From the NCBI GenBank assembly GCA_003342815.1, contig PTEX01000145.1, positions 1,580,201 through 1,644,200 on the forward strand: a DNA stretch of 64,000 nucleotides, in the 5' to 3' direction. The notes beneath the pieces are model-generated. The model did not search any database and was not told where the DNA came from. It saw only the letters and a program-made list of their open reading frames with translations. Positions 12,901 through 22,510 of this stretch are shown piece after piece. A program made the translations under genes and the position numbers. Source of the stretch: Eudromia elegans (Eukaryota; Chordata; Aves; Tinamiformes; Tinamidae). Each line of letters opens with the position of its first letter. The stretch's first letter is position 1.

Positions 12901-15900
12901 AACAAATAACACCTTTTTCTTGTAGTACATATGCTGCTACATGAACATATACATAGTAAATGAGACCTTCAGTTTAAGACTGTGAATAAATTTGCATTGC
13001 TGAAGTTCACAAGCAGGCTACCTGAGTGACACAGAACATCTATTATAGCTAATGAATTAGTTGTATAATACGGAATATGAAGGTCTAAAAATTTGTGATC
13101 ATGCAACATCAAAGATTTTCATTTCCCCAGTGAGAAAACTCAGACCTGACCTTCACTCTGTCCCATATTCTGTGAATATTACTATAGAGTCTTTCATACC
13201 ATGATTAAGAAGGGATTTCTTTCACAAAGTGACTGAAGTGGAATTGAATTAATGTGAGAGCAACCGAGCAAATTCTGTGGCCTCTGTTACACTGAAGATG
13301 AAACTGGATGATTAGACTAAAGAGCCTTTTGGGCACTAAAAGCTATGAGTCTATGCATATAGATATGGTCAAAATTGTTCGCATGTGCACCTAAACGAAA
13401 AAGAACTATTTAGTTTATATATCTCATTCCTTTTTGTCTATGCCACAGCACCTCACTGCCACAAAACTGTGCTAGAAAACTATTAAGATTGCCCAGTCAA
13501 TACATCAAAACTAGTAAGTGCTGGAGTTAAGTTTACCAATTTCTCAAAAGAAACTTCTCAGTTTTGAAGAAACTCTAATCAGAAAATATTTTTCAGATTC
13601 ACAACACAATGGAAGCAGAGGCAAGACCAGAAAGCAAATGAACTTCCTTTTACTGATATTTACACATTTTGTTCAAAACTTGGGTTCAAATCTTTGCTCT
13701 GCCAGACCCAGTTAGTGTCTGTAATCACACTGAGTTAATCCACAGACATACTACTGCAGACTTAGTCAATCCTTTTAACTAAGTTAATCCAATCCATTCA
13801 GTATACCACTCCAATTTTTCAGATCCACCAGTCCCAAGACTCAGTTCTAGCCTTTGGCTACGTGTTCTGGAGTGCTGATGGAATCCCAGTTACAAGGCAA
13901 ACCGATGCAAGGTTTGAAATACTTTCATTTCTTTCCTCTTAAGGAAGGGCCTACTAATAGGCCCTAATAGGGGCCTACTTTAACAACAGTATCACCAAAG
14001 CTTGCAGTAGTGATGTCTATATTTCACACAGCTCTGAATTATAGAATCAAACTAGCTTTGTAGTCATGGAAGCATGAAGAAAATTTGCCCCAGACACAAC
14101 CTTGCATAGATGTTAAATCTAAGGGAGAAAGGGCACACTGGACATGTATCCATATAGCTATCTGTGCATGCTGATCCTTACAGTATATATGAGTATTACT
14201 CCCATTCTTTCCTCACAGCAAACTTTTTACACATTTCAAATTGGTGCTTTCATTCCAGCATCAGTATTAAAACTTTCAGATGGCAACAAGATGAAGAGTT
14301 TCCAGTAAGTGATATAAGGAAGATGTGAGGTTCTTAGAGGATAGATGTAAAGACAGACGCAATGACAGAATGCAATATGTGGATATTTATATGTTTAACT
14401 ACACATATAACTTGCTGTGTTATGCTTAAAAATTAAAAATCCTCTCATGATTTGGTGTTAGTTATGTTGCAAATAGCTCTGGTCATCCAACACTACAGGA
14501 CAACACTTTTTTCAACAGTTCAGAAAATTGTCACATCAATGTAAGCGAAGATGTTATGCACAAAAACTATAAATCTCCTCTGTGAAGACAAGAACAAACA
14601 TGTGGCTTGGTGGTTCAGGAGGACTTGGTCTTAATTTACGTGTCTGCAGTTTATTTCACATTACTGAAGTAGAACTTTTTGTTCATGTAGATTAAAGCAA
14701 TCTATTATGTAAGAACATGTTAACTATATTCAACTGTTAGCTGTCTGGACAGGTTACGACAGATACACTTTGCATGAAAACAAAACATTTTCAATTTTGA
14801 AAAATCCAGAATAAACAATTGACTGCTGTAGCTACTTTTCTTATTGAGGTGTCAAAACAGTATTTGGGGTTGTTTTTTACAATATAAAATTACAGCTTAG
14901 AAAAAGTTTGTCAGTTAAGATGAACTCTGAGGACCTGATTTTCAGAAATAAAATAGTTACCAAAGATATTTCTGCAAGTTCATTTGCTTTACTTGAATCC
15001 ATCTGCTTAACACAAATAATGTCAATAAATAAAAGAGAAAATGTTGCAATTCAGTTTTATTCTGCCAATTACTGTCTCTTTGCATCTTACATGATTTTTA
15101 ATTTCATACATTCCATAAAAAGACATAAAAGAGAAATATGCTTGCCTGAACATTTTCAAATGGCTTCTTGTTACCATAGGCTTCACTGTAATATGTGAAA
15201 TCATCTACACTTAGCTGAAAAAGAAAGAGATCAGACTGGTGAGAAAAAATGTGTATTTACATACAGATGAGCACTCGACATTGGTAAGAGCGAAGGAGGG
15301 AACATTACATACCATATCTTGAACAAACACAACGAGGTTTTTAGAATCCTGAGCAAGAACAGGTTGCAAGAGTACAGCCAGCTCCTGTGCTGAGATAATG
15401 TGTCCCTCATGCAAAGTAATGTTTGGATCCCACTGCGGCCTACAAAGAAAATTATTTTTTCCTGTAAAACTTGTTGCCAATGATGAAATCTCTCCTTTCA
15501 ATCAGCTCTGTAGAAGAAAGTATTGCTATCGTATCTAGATTAAGATCATGTTTACAGTTCACTTTATTTTCATTCAAGAGGGGAAAGAATTTGTCCACTT
15601 ACATCCATAATAAATTGAGTTACAGCAGAAATAAAATTGGCCTACTCCATGTTTATCTATTATTAGCTTTTCTTGCTTTTACACAATAACAGAGATCCAT
15701 TTTTTTCAGAAATTAACTACTAAATGATATGAATATGTTGAAAACCTTCAGAGAATATTTCCAAAGGAGATCCCAACTCCTGACAAGGTTTCTAGTGTTG
15801 TCAGATGTCTTGATGGCCAGAGAGCAACAGAAATCAAGCTAGGCCATAAGCTGGCATGATAAACACTTTTTCACAAACCTTCTCTTAAGTTAAAGTGGAT

Positions 15901-18900
15901 TTTTAGTATTGTATGAAAAACATGTTCTCTCCTAGGGTTTTCAGTATTAAAATGACCTCTCTGCAGAAGCAGCACAGAAAAACAACCTTTTCAAGGGCAT
16001 GAACCCTTCTGAACACAACGGCAAAAGCCTCCAAAAGCTTACAAGTCTTTTGCCAACCTGTCATCGCAAGGAGTTGATAGAGAAGTTAGACCATTTATTT
16101 AGCTTTCACAAGACTTCTAAACTTGCAAATTGCAAGTTTATTACAAGAAAGAACAGTTATGGGCAAAATTAGATGTGGCACTATTCTTTTAAAAATGACT
16201 GGATTTTTGTAAAAGCAAGAACAATTTATCATGCAGCTTTAATAACATGTTACACGGGTCTATCTGGATGAAATTTACTACGAAAATTTTGGTTCCCAGT
16301 GGCATGTCTAAGATAGCATTGTCATTCTGTAGAAAACTTAGACCTTGAAGCTTAATCGTTCCTTTTTCACAAGCTTCCATTGGCTGCCGCAGCCTGAGAA
16401 TTCAGGTATTCTAATCTACTTAAACAGCTGCAATTGCAAAGAACAGAACATAAAAATTTTCAAAGAACAGAACATAACAAGTAGCACCAACGATTACACG
16501 GCTGCAATGAGGTGAAGCTGAGATGATGATTATATTTTTCAAAAGCAAATTGCAAGAATGTCCACTTCAAATGAAGCTTCCGTGAATGAAAATGGTCTTT
16601 GCAGTCTCCTAAGACAGAGGTAGAGCAGTGGCAATGAACAGGTAGGAAGATTCGGTGATGTTTCTCAGATAAACAAAACCTAAATTTCACTTTGAGATTT
16701 CCCATAATTCCAATAAAGATTGCTTGCAGTAAACCTAAAGTTTCCAAAGAGCAGAGATAAAAGTGCAATCATGCCATAATAGATACCTAGTTCACTGTAG
16801 ATTTTGAGCTAGAGCAAACAGTACATGGGGGAGACTCTTCCAGGAAAAGGTACTCTGGTAAACCTTCAGCCTGTCACCTTTCAATAGCTTTAAAATAAAC
16901 TTTTTTTGGTTTTAGAAAGCAGTTGTTTCTCCTCTTTGACAAAAGTTAGCATTTAACATTTTCTTTCTTGTACTCAGCATCTCCACTTCCTTCTTCATTT
17001 ATGCTTGGAAATCAACATTATGTTTATGAAGCCAAACAACTTAGAGATTATTTCAGACATTCCTCAACTTTTGAGGAAATACATACCCCATGATCTCAAA
17101 GATTTAAGTATCATCTTTAAAAATACAATATTAAAAAAAAAATCTCCCACTGATTCAAAATGACTATTGAGGAGCCAACTTTCACCCTGACTCTATGAAT
17201 ATTTGCTGTATTTGCATAGCCACACCAAAATGTCAATAATACTAAAGGCAAAGAAGATAGATTTAATGTGAGATGTTAGAGAATGTGATGAGAAATGATA
17301 ATGAACCATTTGCTATGTTTATCAGTGAATCAGTTGATTGATAAAATCTATTTCATGCCAAATATTAGAAAGACTGCAAATTTTGAGCTCTTTTCTATAG
17401 CTGAAAATAAAAAAATAACACATGAGCAGAAGTTACACAGAGCAGCGCAATGGCAAAGGCTGTTGTCTTGAACTCAGAAATGCCATACATATAGATTTTA
17501 GACATACAGTGATCCCATTTGAAAGCATAATTGCTTCCAAGTTATTGCCTGTTCTTGCTACACTGATCCCATTAGAAAGCATAACTGCTTCCAAGTTATT
17601 GCCTATTCCTTGAGGCAGTTTTTGCTAGCTTTCTAGCAGTGTTTTCCCAATATCCACACTCACCATGTTAGGGATACATTTATTTTGTTTCTCTTGCGCT
17701 GAGTACTAGATGTTCCAGTCTTCAAGGCAACACTCTCTATTGAACTAGTTGGTATAAGCTGAATGCACATTCTGGATATGGTTCAGATGGGAAGGATCAA
17801 CGTGTTTTACTAAGAGGATGATACCTGACTGATACAGGCAGCACCTCATGAATGACCTAAAGCTATGCCTGGATTCAGGGAACTGCTCCAATCCTTCACC
17901 TCGAGCAGGCGGAAAAGGAACACACAGGGATGGCAGAGATCTTTCAAAACAGCAAGGATAGGCCCCTGGCCAGGAAAAGTGTGTCGGGCATAGTAAGAAA
18001 TGGTCAGTACACCAATATATGCATTGATTGCCACTACAAATTTTACGACTAAACATGCACAGCCTTCTGCGCAGTCATCTGTATGCCAATCATATTAGAC
18101 TTAACCTCTCTACCACAGAGCCACCATCCTCAGCCATGGGGGGCTCATATGGGTGAGGATCTCTGCTAACGTGTATGCTCATAGCTAAAAGGGAAAGAAG
18201 CTTAAGGCTCAACTGCTCTCTTCTCCCTGTAGGAGCCAGATGATTCAGGGAAGAAAGGAAGTACAGCTATGCTTGTTCTTGCCTCTCTTTCTCCCCTAAC
18301 TGCTGTGATTTTACAACAAATCTAAGCATATAGAGTATTGCAAAATTGGGATAATAAAATACCTTCTCTAAACTGTGTGGTTTTAGTTTTTTTCTTTTAA
18401 TAGGTATTTGGGCAGTTCTGGCTATTTAGGATTTGGGCAGTTAGTTTTGATGGAAATAAAGTTTTCAAGATTTTTTTGTATGGGAATGTATGGGAAGAAT
18501 AGCCTGTTAGTTAAGGAATTCCATATCTTTCATCTTATAATCTTACATCTTTGTTATGCAGATGGCTTTTGGAATCTCTGCTACATTTTTTTTCAGTTGT
18601 TTCTTTCAGTCATCACGTGAACACCATATAAGAAACAATATTTTCTCCTGTACAGAAGAAGTAAACAGAGACCACTCCTAGACACTAAGTTTACTTAAAT
18701 ACCACTCCTAGACACTAACTTTACATGTCTTCATTACTAGTAGCAGCAGTAGAAAGAAAACTGGTGATTATATGACAAAAAAAGAAAAAGTAAAAAGCTT
18801 CTCAAGCACTACAGCGCAATATACATCCATAGGAGTTATAGCCAAAATAACTCTCTGGTTTCACTTCTATGTGCCATTTCCTCCCACTGATTTTTCAGAA

Positions 18901-21900
18901 AGCTTCTTACAGCTTTAAGAAGCACTGCAACTGTGCAATTTGGTATTAGCACCTCAAAACACCTCAAAACATCTGGATTTTCCATAAAAGATCTCCCACT
19001 GTAAGAAGAAAATAAATGCAGGTAGTGTTACATGATACGTTCTTAGTTTTGCTTGCAAGCAAAAGGTATTCCTGAAACAGACACATGAGGGGGCACAAAG
19101 GCTAATTTTAATCAGAGGCCCCTCTCTACTCTGTTGTAAGAAAGAGAGGTTCCTCTCAACATTGAAATCAAAGGGTATTAGTTTACGGGTTATTTAAGTT
19201 GAAGGCTCATTGTTCCAGGCTAATGTCATTTTGGAGAATGTTCTGCTATACTAGTGTTGCTTTGTGAGAAGTGGGACATTACAGCCTACTGACTTGTTCC
19301 CACCTCATCGTTCTCCATATGCCATACCCATAGTAATTAATCTGGGTTAAGGGGGTGGACTAGACTGATGAATTTCAACTTCTTTTAATCTATGAATTCC
19401 AAATTTTACCCTGGAGGGCACACTCACACAAAGTGAATTAGTTACCCTTCTTCCTAAATCTAGTATTATTTCCAGTTTTCATAAACTTGGAGATCACACA
19501 CTTAAAACTTTGCATCATTGTCAAAACAACAAGTGGAGAACATGAAGGGTTATGCAGACAGAAGTTATTTTTACATGTAAAAAAGTAATTTGATTCTCCT
19601 TGCCAATTACTTCACTGACTTTCACCAGAACTAATTTTTCCCTAACAAAATCATAGCTTTTAAAAATGCAAAGGTCATTGTAGGAGGAACACTCCTTTCT
19701 GGGAAAAAAAAAAAAAAAGTTTTAGTTATGCAAACACGAAACTGGTTTTATCAGTCCACTGTCCTGATTTTCTTGCTCTATTTTTGCAGAAACCTGAACA
19801 ATCTGCACTAGAGCAAGTTGAAAACTGAACTCTGGCAGAAAGTTAGTGTTTATGACTACCTTGGATTAACTGATAAGACTTTGCTTATGCTAACAACAGG
19901 TGTCATATTTATATAACTTGGGGACTAGGACAAAGGAAACACAATCTCTTCTTGAATGTTAGAATCACTTCTATTCTAAAAAACAACTCTCTCCAACATT
20001 TACTTGATTTTAAATACAGAGGTTTAGAAGTCTTTCAGTTTTCCATATTACTTAAGGGTGAACATATTACACATTTTGAATGTAAAAAAAAAAAAAAAAA
20101 GTCCTTGGTGCTGAAACATTAGTTTGTTTATTCAGAAAAAAAAAAAAAAGAGGCTAATAAAAACGTCAACATGGTAACATTTACTGGTTCCCACATGTTG
20201 AGGCTCCCCATAGACCAGAGTTTCATTTTCTGAAATTGCCGAACAGATTAGAAGACTTATGTCAAAGGTGCTGTTACTGACAGGGAAGAAATACAATTGC
20301 GAAAATACACTAGAAAGAAACATATTTAACATCACGCACCTTTGTTTTCAAATTCAGCTTCTCCATGGCCCTCAAGATTAAAACATAACATCTGAAAGAT
20401 GATAAATGTAGCATGTTTCTCTAGATAGCACTTTACATGGAGAGGATTTACTGAAGAGCTTATTCAGTCTAACTCTTCATGTTTCTAACATTTCTGAATC
20501 CTCCTGTGCCTGCCAATACAAAAAAAAAAATTCCCCAAGAGATCCAAAAGCTTCAAGATTTAGTTCCCAGATTTCAATCTTAACAATCTTACTTCTTTTC
20601 TTAATGGGAAACACATAATTCATAATGTCTTGAACGTGCTGAAGAATGGATTAAAAGTCTCAAGAAAGGTATACTGAATCCAGCACAGCTGCCCGAAGGG
20701 AAAATTAGCTCCCAAGAAACCATTGGTTTGATTCTTTTTTCCCTCTACAGAATAGCAGATCATAAATAACATCCTAGAAATTAATGAAGCAACTAATGTA
20801 GAAAAGAATCAAGTCTCAAGAGAGACAGGAGTTGATGATAGGAGATGATGATGACCAGAGAAGTTTGGAAGCAGCATTACCCCCTATCCAGGGACATACA
20901 AGTAGTCATGCGAACAAGGGGACCTGGCAGGAATCCTCATCCCCTTTTATTTATTTGTAGGGCAAAAGTGACGTGTGACATATGCTGCAAGGCTATTATT
21001 CATGGTACAGGAAAGTATTTTATGGTTATGAAGCCACCTGAATGGATTATGACAGACTCTAAATACTGTTGACGTTAAGGACTATTTATACTACAGAAAT
21101 GAGCAAATACCCGGAAGAGATCAGGTAGCCTGTTAAACTAAGTGTAATGCTTCTGAATAAAATAAGTACATATTACTTGCAACCAAATAAACTAATCAGA
21201 CATTACTTCCAGAAGGTATTAGATAAACTTTCCACTAGACATTAACAATTTAAATAAATAAGTTTAGAAAGGTGGAGGCAAAAATAAGGGAGAGAGATTG
21301 GAGTGATTTCCATGAAGCAAAGGACACACAGAAAGCCTAAGGTGCAGCAGGTCTGTCACCTCCTACTCTGTAGTGAAATCATTATTTTGCCTTTAGCCCT
21401 TCCAAGCAGTTCTGGGAGCCTGTAAGTCTTTTAGAAACATTTTCTTTCAAGTCTCTGACACAGATTTACTGTGATAAAAACTTGGATAAATCTTGCTAAA
21501 CAAAATCTGCAGAAATGGTTTTATGAGCAAGCACTGCACAGTCTGCTTATATTTTTATGTATTCAGTATCCCACTTGGAGATTCTGCTCTGCCCAAGTGA
21601 CTGTATTTCTGGAAATGCCAAATAATTATATAAAATCTTTAAATTGTATCTGAATAAAACTTCTAGCTGGAAAAAAAATAAAAATAAGTCTACATTTCCT
21701 GAAACCAGTCTTGCTCTTTCAAAACAGGTTAAGTCCTATTTCAAAGGTACTCTCCTTCAATAATCCTGATTTTCAAGTATTGCTTGTAACTTTAAAATTC
21801 TACAACCTCTAGATCCTTTCTAATAACATACACTATACAAAAATCAATGTGTTCTACTAAAAATACCCTGCTTTAAAAAGAATATTAAAGTTAAAAAAAA

Positions 21901-22405
21901 AATGTTGCCTATAGAGATTTTGGTAAGCTCCATTTTTTTCGCCTTATGTAACAGAATTTTAATTAAGATATCACTAATGGTGGTAGGGTTTGAGGTTTGC
22001 TAAGAGTGAGTAAATTGGATCTACTTCAGATTTTAGGATTTTTTGTTTACTTTTCTCTGCCCATCTTTGAACAACAAAATTATAAATAAAAATGGGCAAA
22101 TTCAACAGTTAGATTGCTGCCCAGAGATGAGAGCAGAGCTAAGCAATTTTTTATTTACTTCAGCTGATTAAACGCACTACATTTTACATACACACACACG
22201 CACACACGCACACACACATAAAGCAACTACTTACAGAGGTACCCTTACGAGATTTCTTACCTCCCGGTTGACCAAAGCAGCATAGGGGCATGCTCCACTG
22301 CCAGAGTCACTTTGAACAGCACAGTCACAGTGCACAACAGCTGGACTAAAGCAGCAGTGTCAAGCTGTGCCATGATTCCAGGCAAGTTCGTACATAGCTG
22401 GCTAG
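3828..22405 (-). CDS. ATP6AP1-family gene (V-ATPase S1/Ac45-like), 5' part only
   Basis: Six minus-strand exons join in frame to 211 residues: 22261-22405, 15313-15439, 15146-15214, 9695-9888, 8414-8457 and 3828-3913. The predicted product starts with a signal peptide (about residues 1-28), then LLWSTGR, HEGHI, FVQDM-LSVDDF, SSLVLPAVD and YTAVRPSR. These match in order the luminal domain of ATP6AP1, the accessory glycoprotein that helps assemble and target the vacuolar proton pump. NIT, NTS and NFN-type positions suggest N-glycosylation, as expected for a luminal protein. Family members are about 470 residues with a C-terminal membrane helix; that half was not found between 1 and 3827 and should lie off the left edge. 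Every junction keeps phase. One donor is GC rather than GT. It could be ATP6AP1L or a separate paralogue; I cannot decide, so no symbol is given. Seen: exons and frame. Known: family role. Inferred: function here. Confidence 0.85.
3914..8413. other. ATP6AP1-like intron 5
   Basis: 4.5 kb without recognised exons. It holds a purine-rich tract near 6000-6490 ending in a 22-A run, and a TTTCA repeat at 5399-5418. An open minus-strand stretch near 8000-8156 lacks family similarity. Confidence 0.6.
6000..6490. repeat. Purine-rich tract ending in a 22-A run
   Basis: Strong excess of A and G on the plus strand (GGAGAAAGAGAAAAG and GGGGAAGAGAGAATGAG type words), densest at 6000-6150 and 6330-6490, ending in A-run 6467-6488. 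No coding sense was seen. Confidence 0.7.
8414..8457 (-). CDS. ATP6AP1-like, coding exon 5 (short)
   Basis: A 44-base exon encoding (S)NFNDISTLEALAEN. It is too short to call alone. It is accepted because acceptor CTTTGTAG and donor GTAAGG frame it exactly, and its phases (2 in, 1 out) join exon 4 to exon 6 without a break. It aligns with the less conserved segment before the family's ND-VIG motif. Confidence 0.72.
8458..9694. other. ATP6AP1-like intron 4 with possible old retroelement
   Basis: 1.24 kb intron. The part at about 9320-9480 resembles the decayed CR1-type 3' region common in reptile and bird genomes (a GTTGCATAAAGTAATTCTGCC-like stretch, then TTAGTTGTCCC and TTCTCATATAATGAG). 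Nothing else was recognised. Confidence 0.4.
9695..9888 (-). CDS. ATP6AP1-like, coding exon 4
   Basis: 194 bases encoding 64 residues plus two bases. It opens with EILQSSPSSLVLPAVD, nearly identical to the family motif (A)PSSLVLPAVD, and continues with NITDLD, NTSQPN and LFVVQLQPFT. The acceptor is TTTTTACAG and the donor GTCGGA. NIT and NTS are candidate N-glycosylation sites. Confidence 0.88.
9889..15145. other. ATP6AP1-like intron 3 (GC-AG)
   Basis: 5.26 kb intron starting with GC on the minus strand at 15144-15145 and ending in AG next to 9888. It contains an old CR1 3' end at about 13271-13355. No other gene was recognised; short open frames look like chance. Confidence 0.6.
13271..13355 (+). 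mobile_element. Old CR1 3'-end fragment
   Basis: The stretch reads AATTCTGTGGCCTCTGTTAC, then a diverged GGATGATTAGACTAA, then CCTTTTGGGCACTAAAAG, and ends ATGAGTCTATG. This is the order seen at the 3' end of ancestral sauropsid CR1 LINEs (ATTCTGTGGCC..., GACTAGATGAT, CCCTTCTGGCC, TCTATGAGTCTATG). It is highly diverged, so the insertion is old. Confidence 0.6.
15146..15214 (-). CDS. ATP6AP1-like, coding exon 3 (GC donor)
   Basis: 69 bases, phase 0 at both ends, encoding LSVDDFTYYSEAYGNKK then PFENVQ. This aligns with the LSIEDF...FGNK segment of ATP6AP1. The acceptor is TTTTTCAG. The only frame-keeping donor is CAG followed by GCAAGC, so the next intron is of the GC-AG class. Confidence 0.82.
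15313..15439 (-). CDS. ATP6AP1-like, coding exon 2
   Basis: 127 bases completing residue 38 and encoding 42 more, including NITLHEGHI and LVVFVQDM. The acceptor is TTTGTAG and the donor GTATGT. The HEGHI...QDK/M region is one of the most recognisable parts of the ATP6AP1 luminal domain. The following intron is only 98 bases. Confidence 0.85.
17511..17612. repeat. 54-base tandem duplication, two copies
   Basis: GATCCCATTTGAAAGCATAA begins at 17511, and a close copy (GATCCCATTAGAAAGCATAA) begins at 17565. Both are followed by TGCTTCCAAGTTATTGCCT. The copies differ at only a few positions, so the duplication is fairly recent. It lies inside an intron. Confidence 0.9.
19348..19402 (+). mobile_element. 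Possible CR1 3'-end remnant
   Basis: GGGGGTGGACTAGACTGATG followed by an ACTTCTTTTAATCTATGAATTC tail resembles the CR1 terminus (GGTTGGACTAGATGATC... then TTCTATGATTC). It is short and diverged, so the call is tentative. Confidence 0.4.
22187..22219. repeat. CA/TG microsatellite
   Basis: An ACACAC run interrupted by two CG steps, just downstream of the first coding exon of the ATP6AP1-like gene on its own strand. Confidence 0.9.
22261..22405 (-). CDS. ATP6AP1-like, first coding exon with signal peptide
   Basis: The start ATG is at 22371-22373, in a strong context (A at -3, G at +4). It encodes MAQLDTAALV followed by a hydrophobic run ending near VEHA, a typical signal peptide, then MLLWSTG with the next arginine codon split after two bases. 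The donor is GTAAGA at 22260. A good acceptor (TTTTCTTTGCAG) ends at 22406, so 22374-22405 looks like 5' UTR and an untranslated first exon probably lies further right. An in-frame ATG at 22439 would fall in that intron, so it was not chosen as the start. Confidence 0.8.
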
Positions 22406-22494
22406 CTGCAAAGAAAAGTCTGAGCATAAACTGAAGCAAGCTGCATTTCTCGTTTAGCTGACATGATCCGGATCCAGCCAGGCTGCTGGGTGAG

Positions 22495-22510
22495 GTTGCT
22501 CTATGGCAAC
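22495..22510. promoter_or_regulatory. Imperfect X-box-like palindrome
   Basis: GTTGCT CTAT GGCAAC is an inverted pair of RFX-type half sites about 120 bases upstream of the ATP6AP1-like ATG. The spacer is four bases, whereas accepted X-boxes have up to about three, so this is a weak candidate. Confidence 0.3.

Larger units (their letters stand above)
15440..22260. other. ATP6AP1-like intron 1
   Basis: 6.8 kb intron without recognised exons. It carries a 54-base tandem duplication at 17511-17612, small direct repeats at 16436-16477 and 18672-18719, A-runs near 19709 and 20083, a possible CR1 3' remnant at about 19348-19402 and a CA microsatellite at 22187-22219. Confidence 0.6.
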
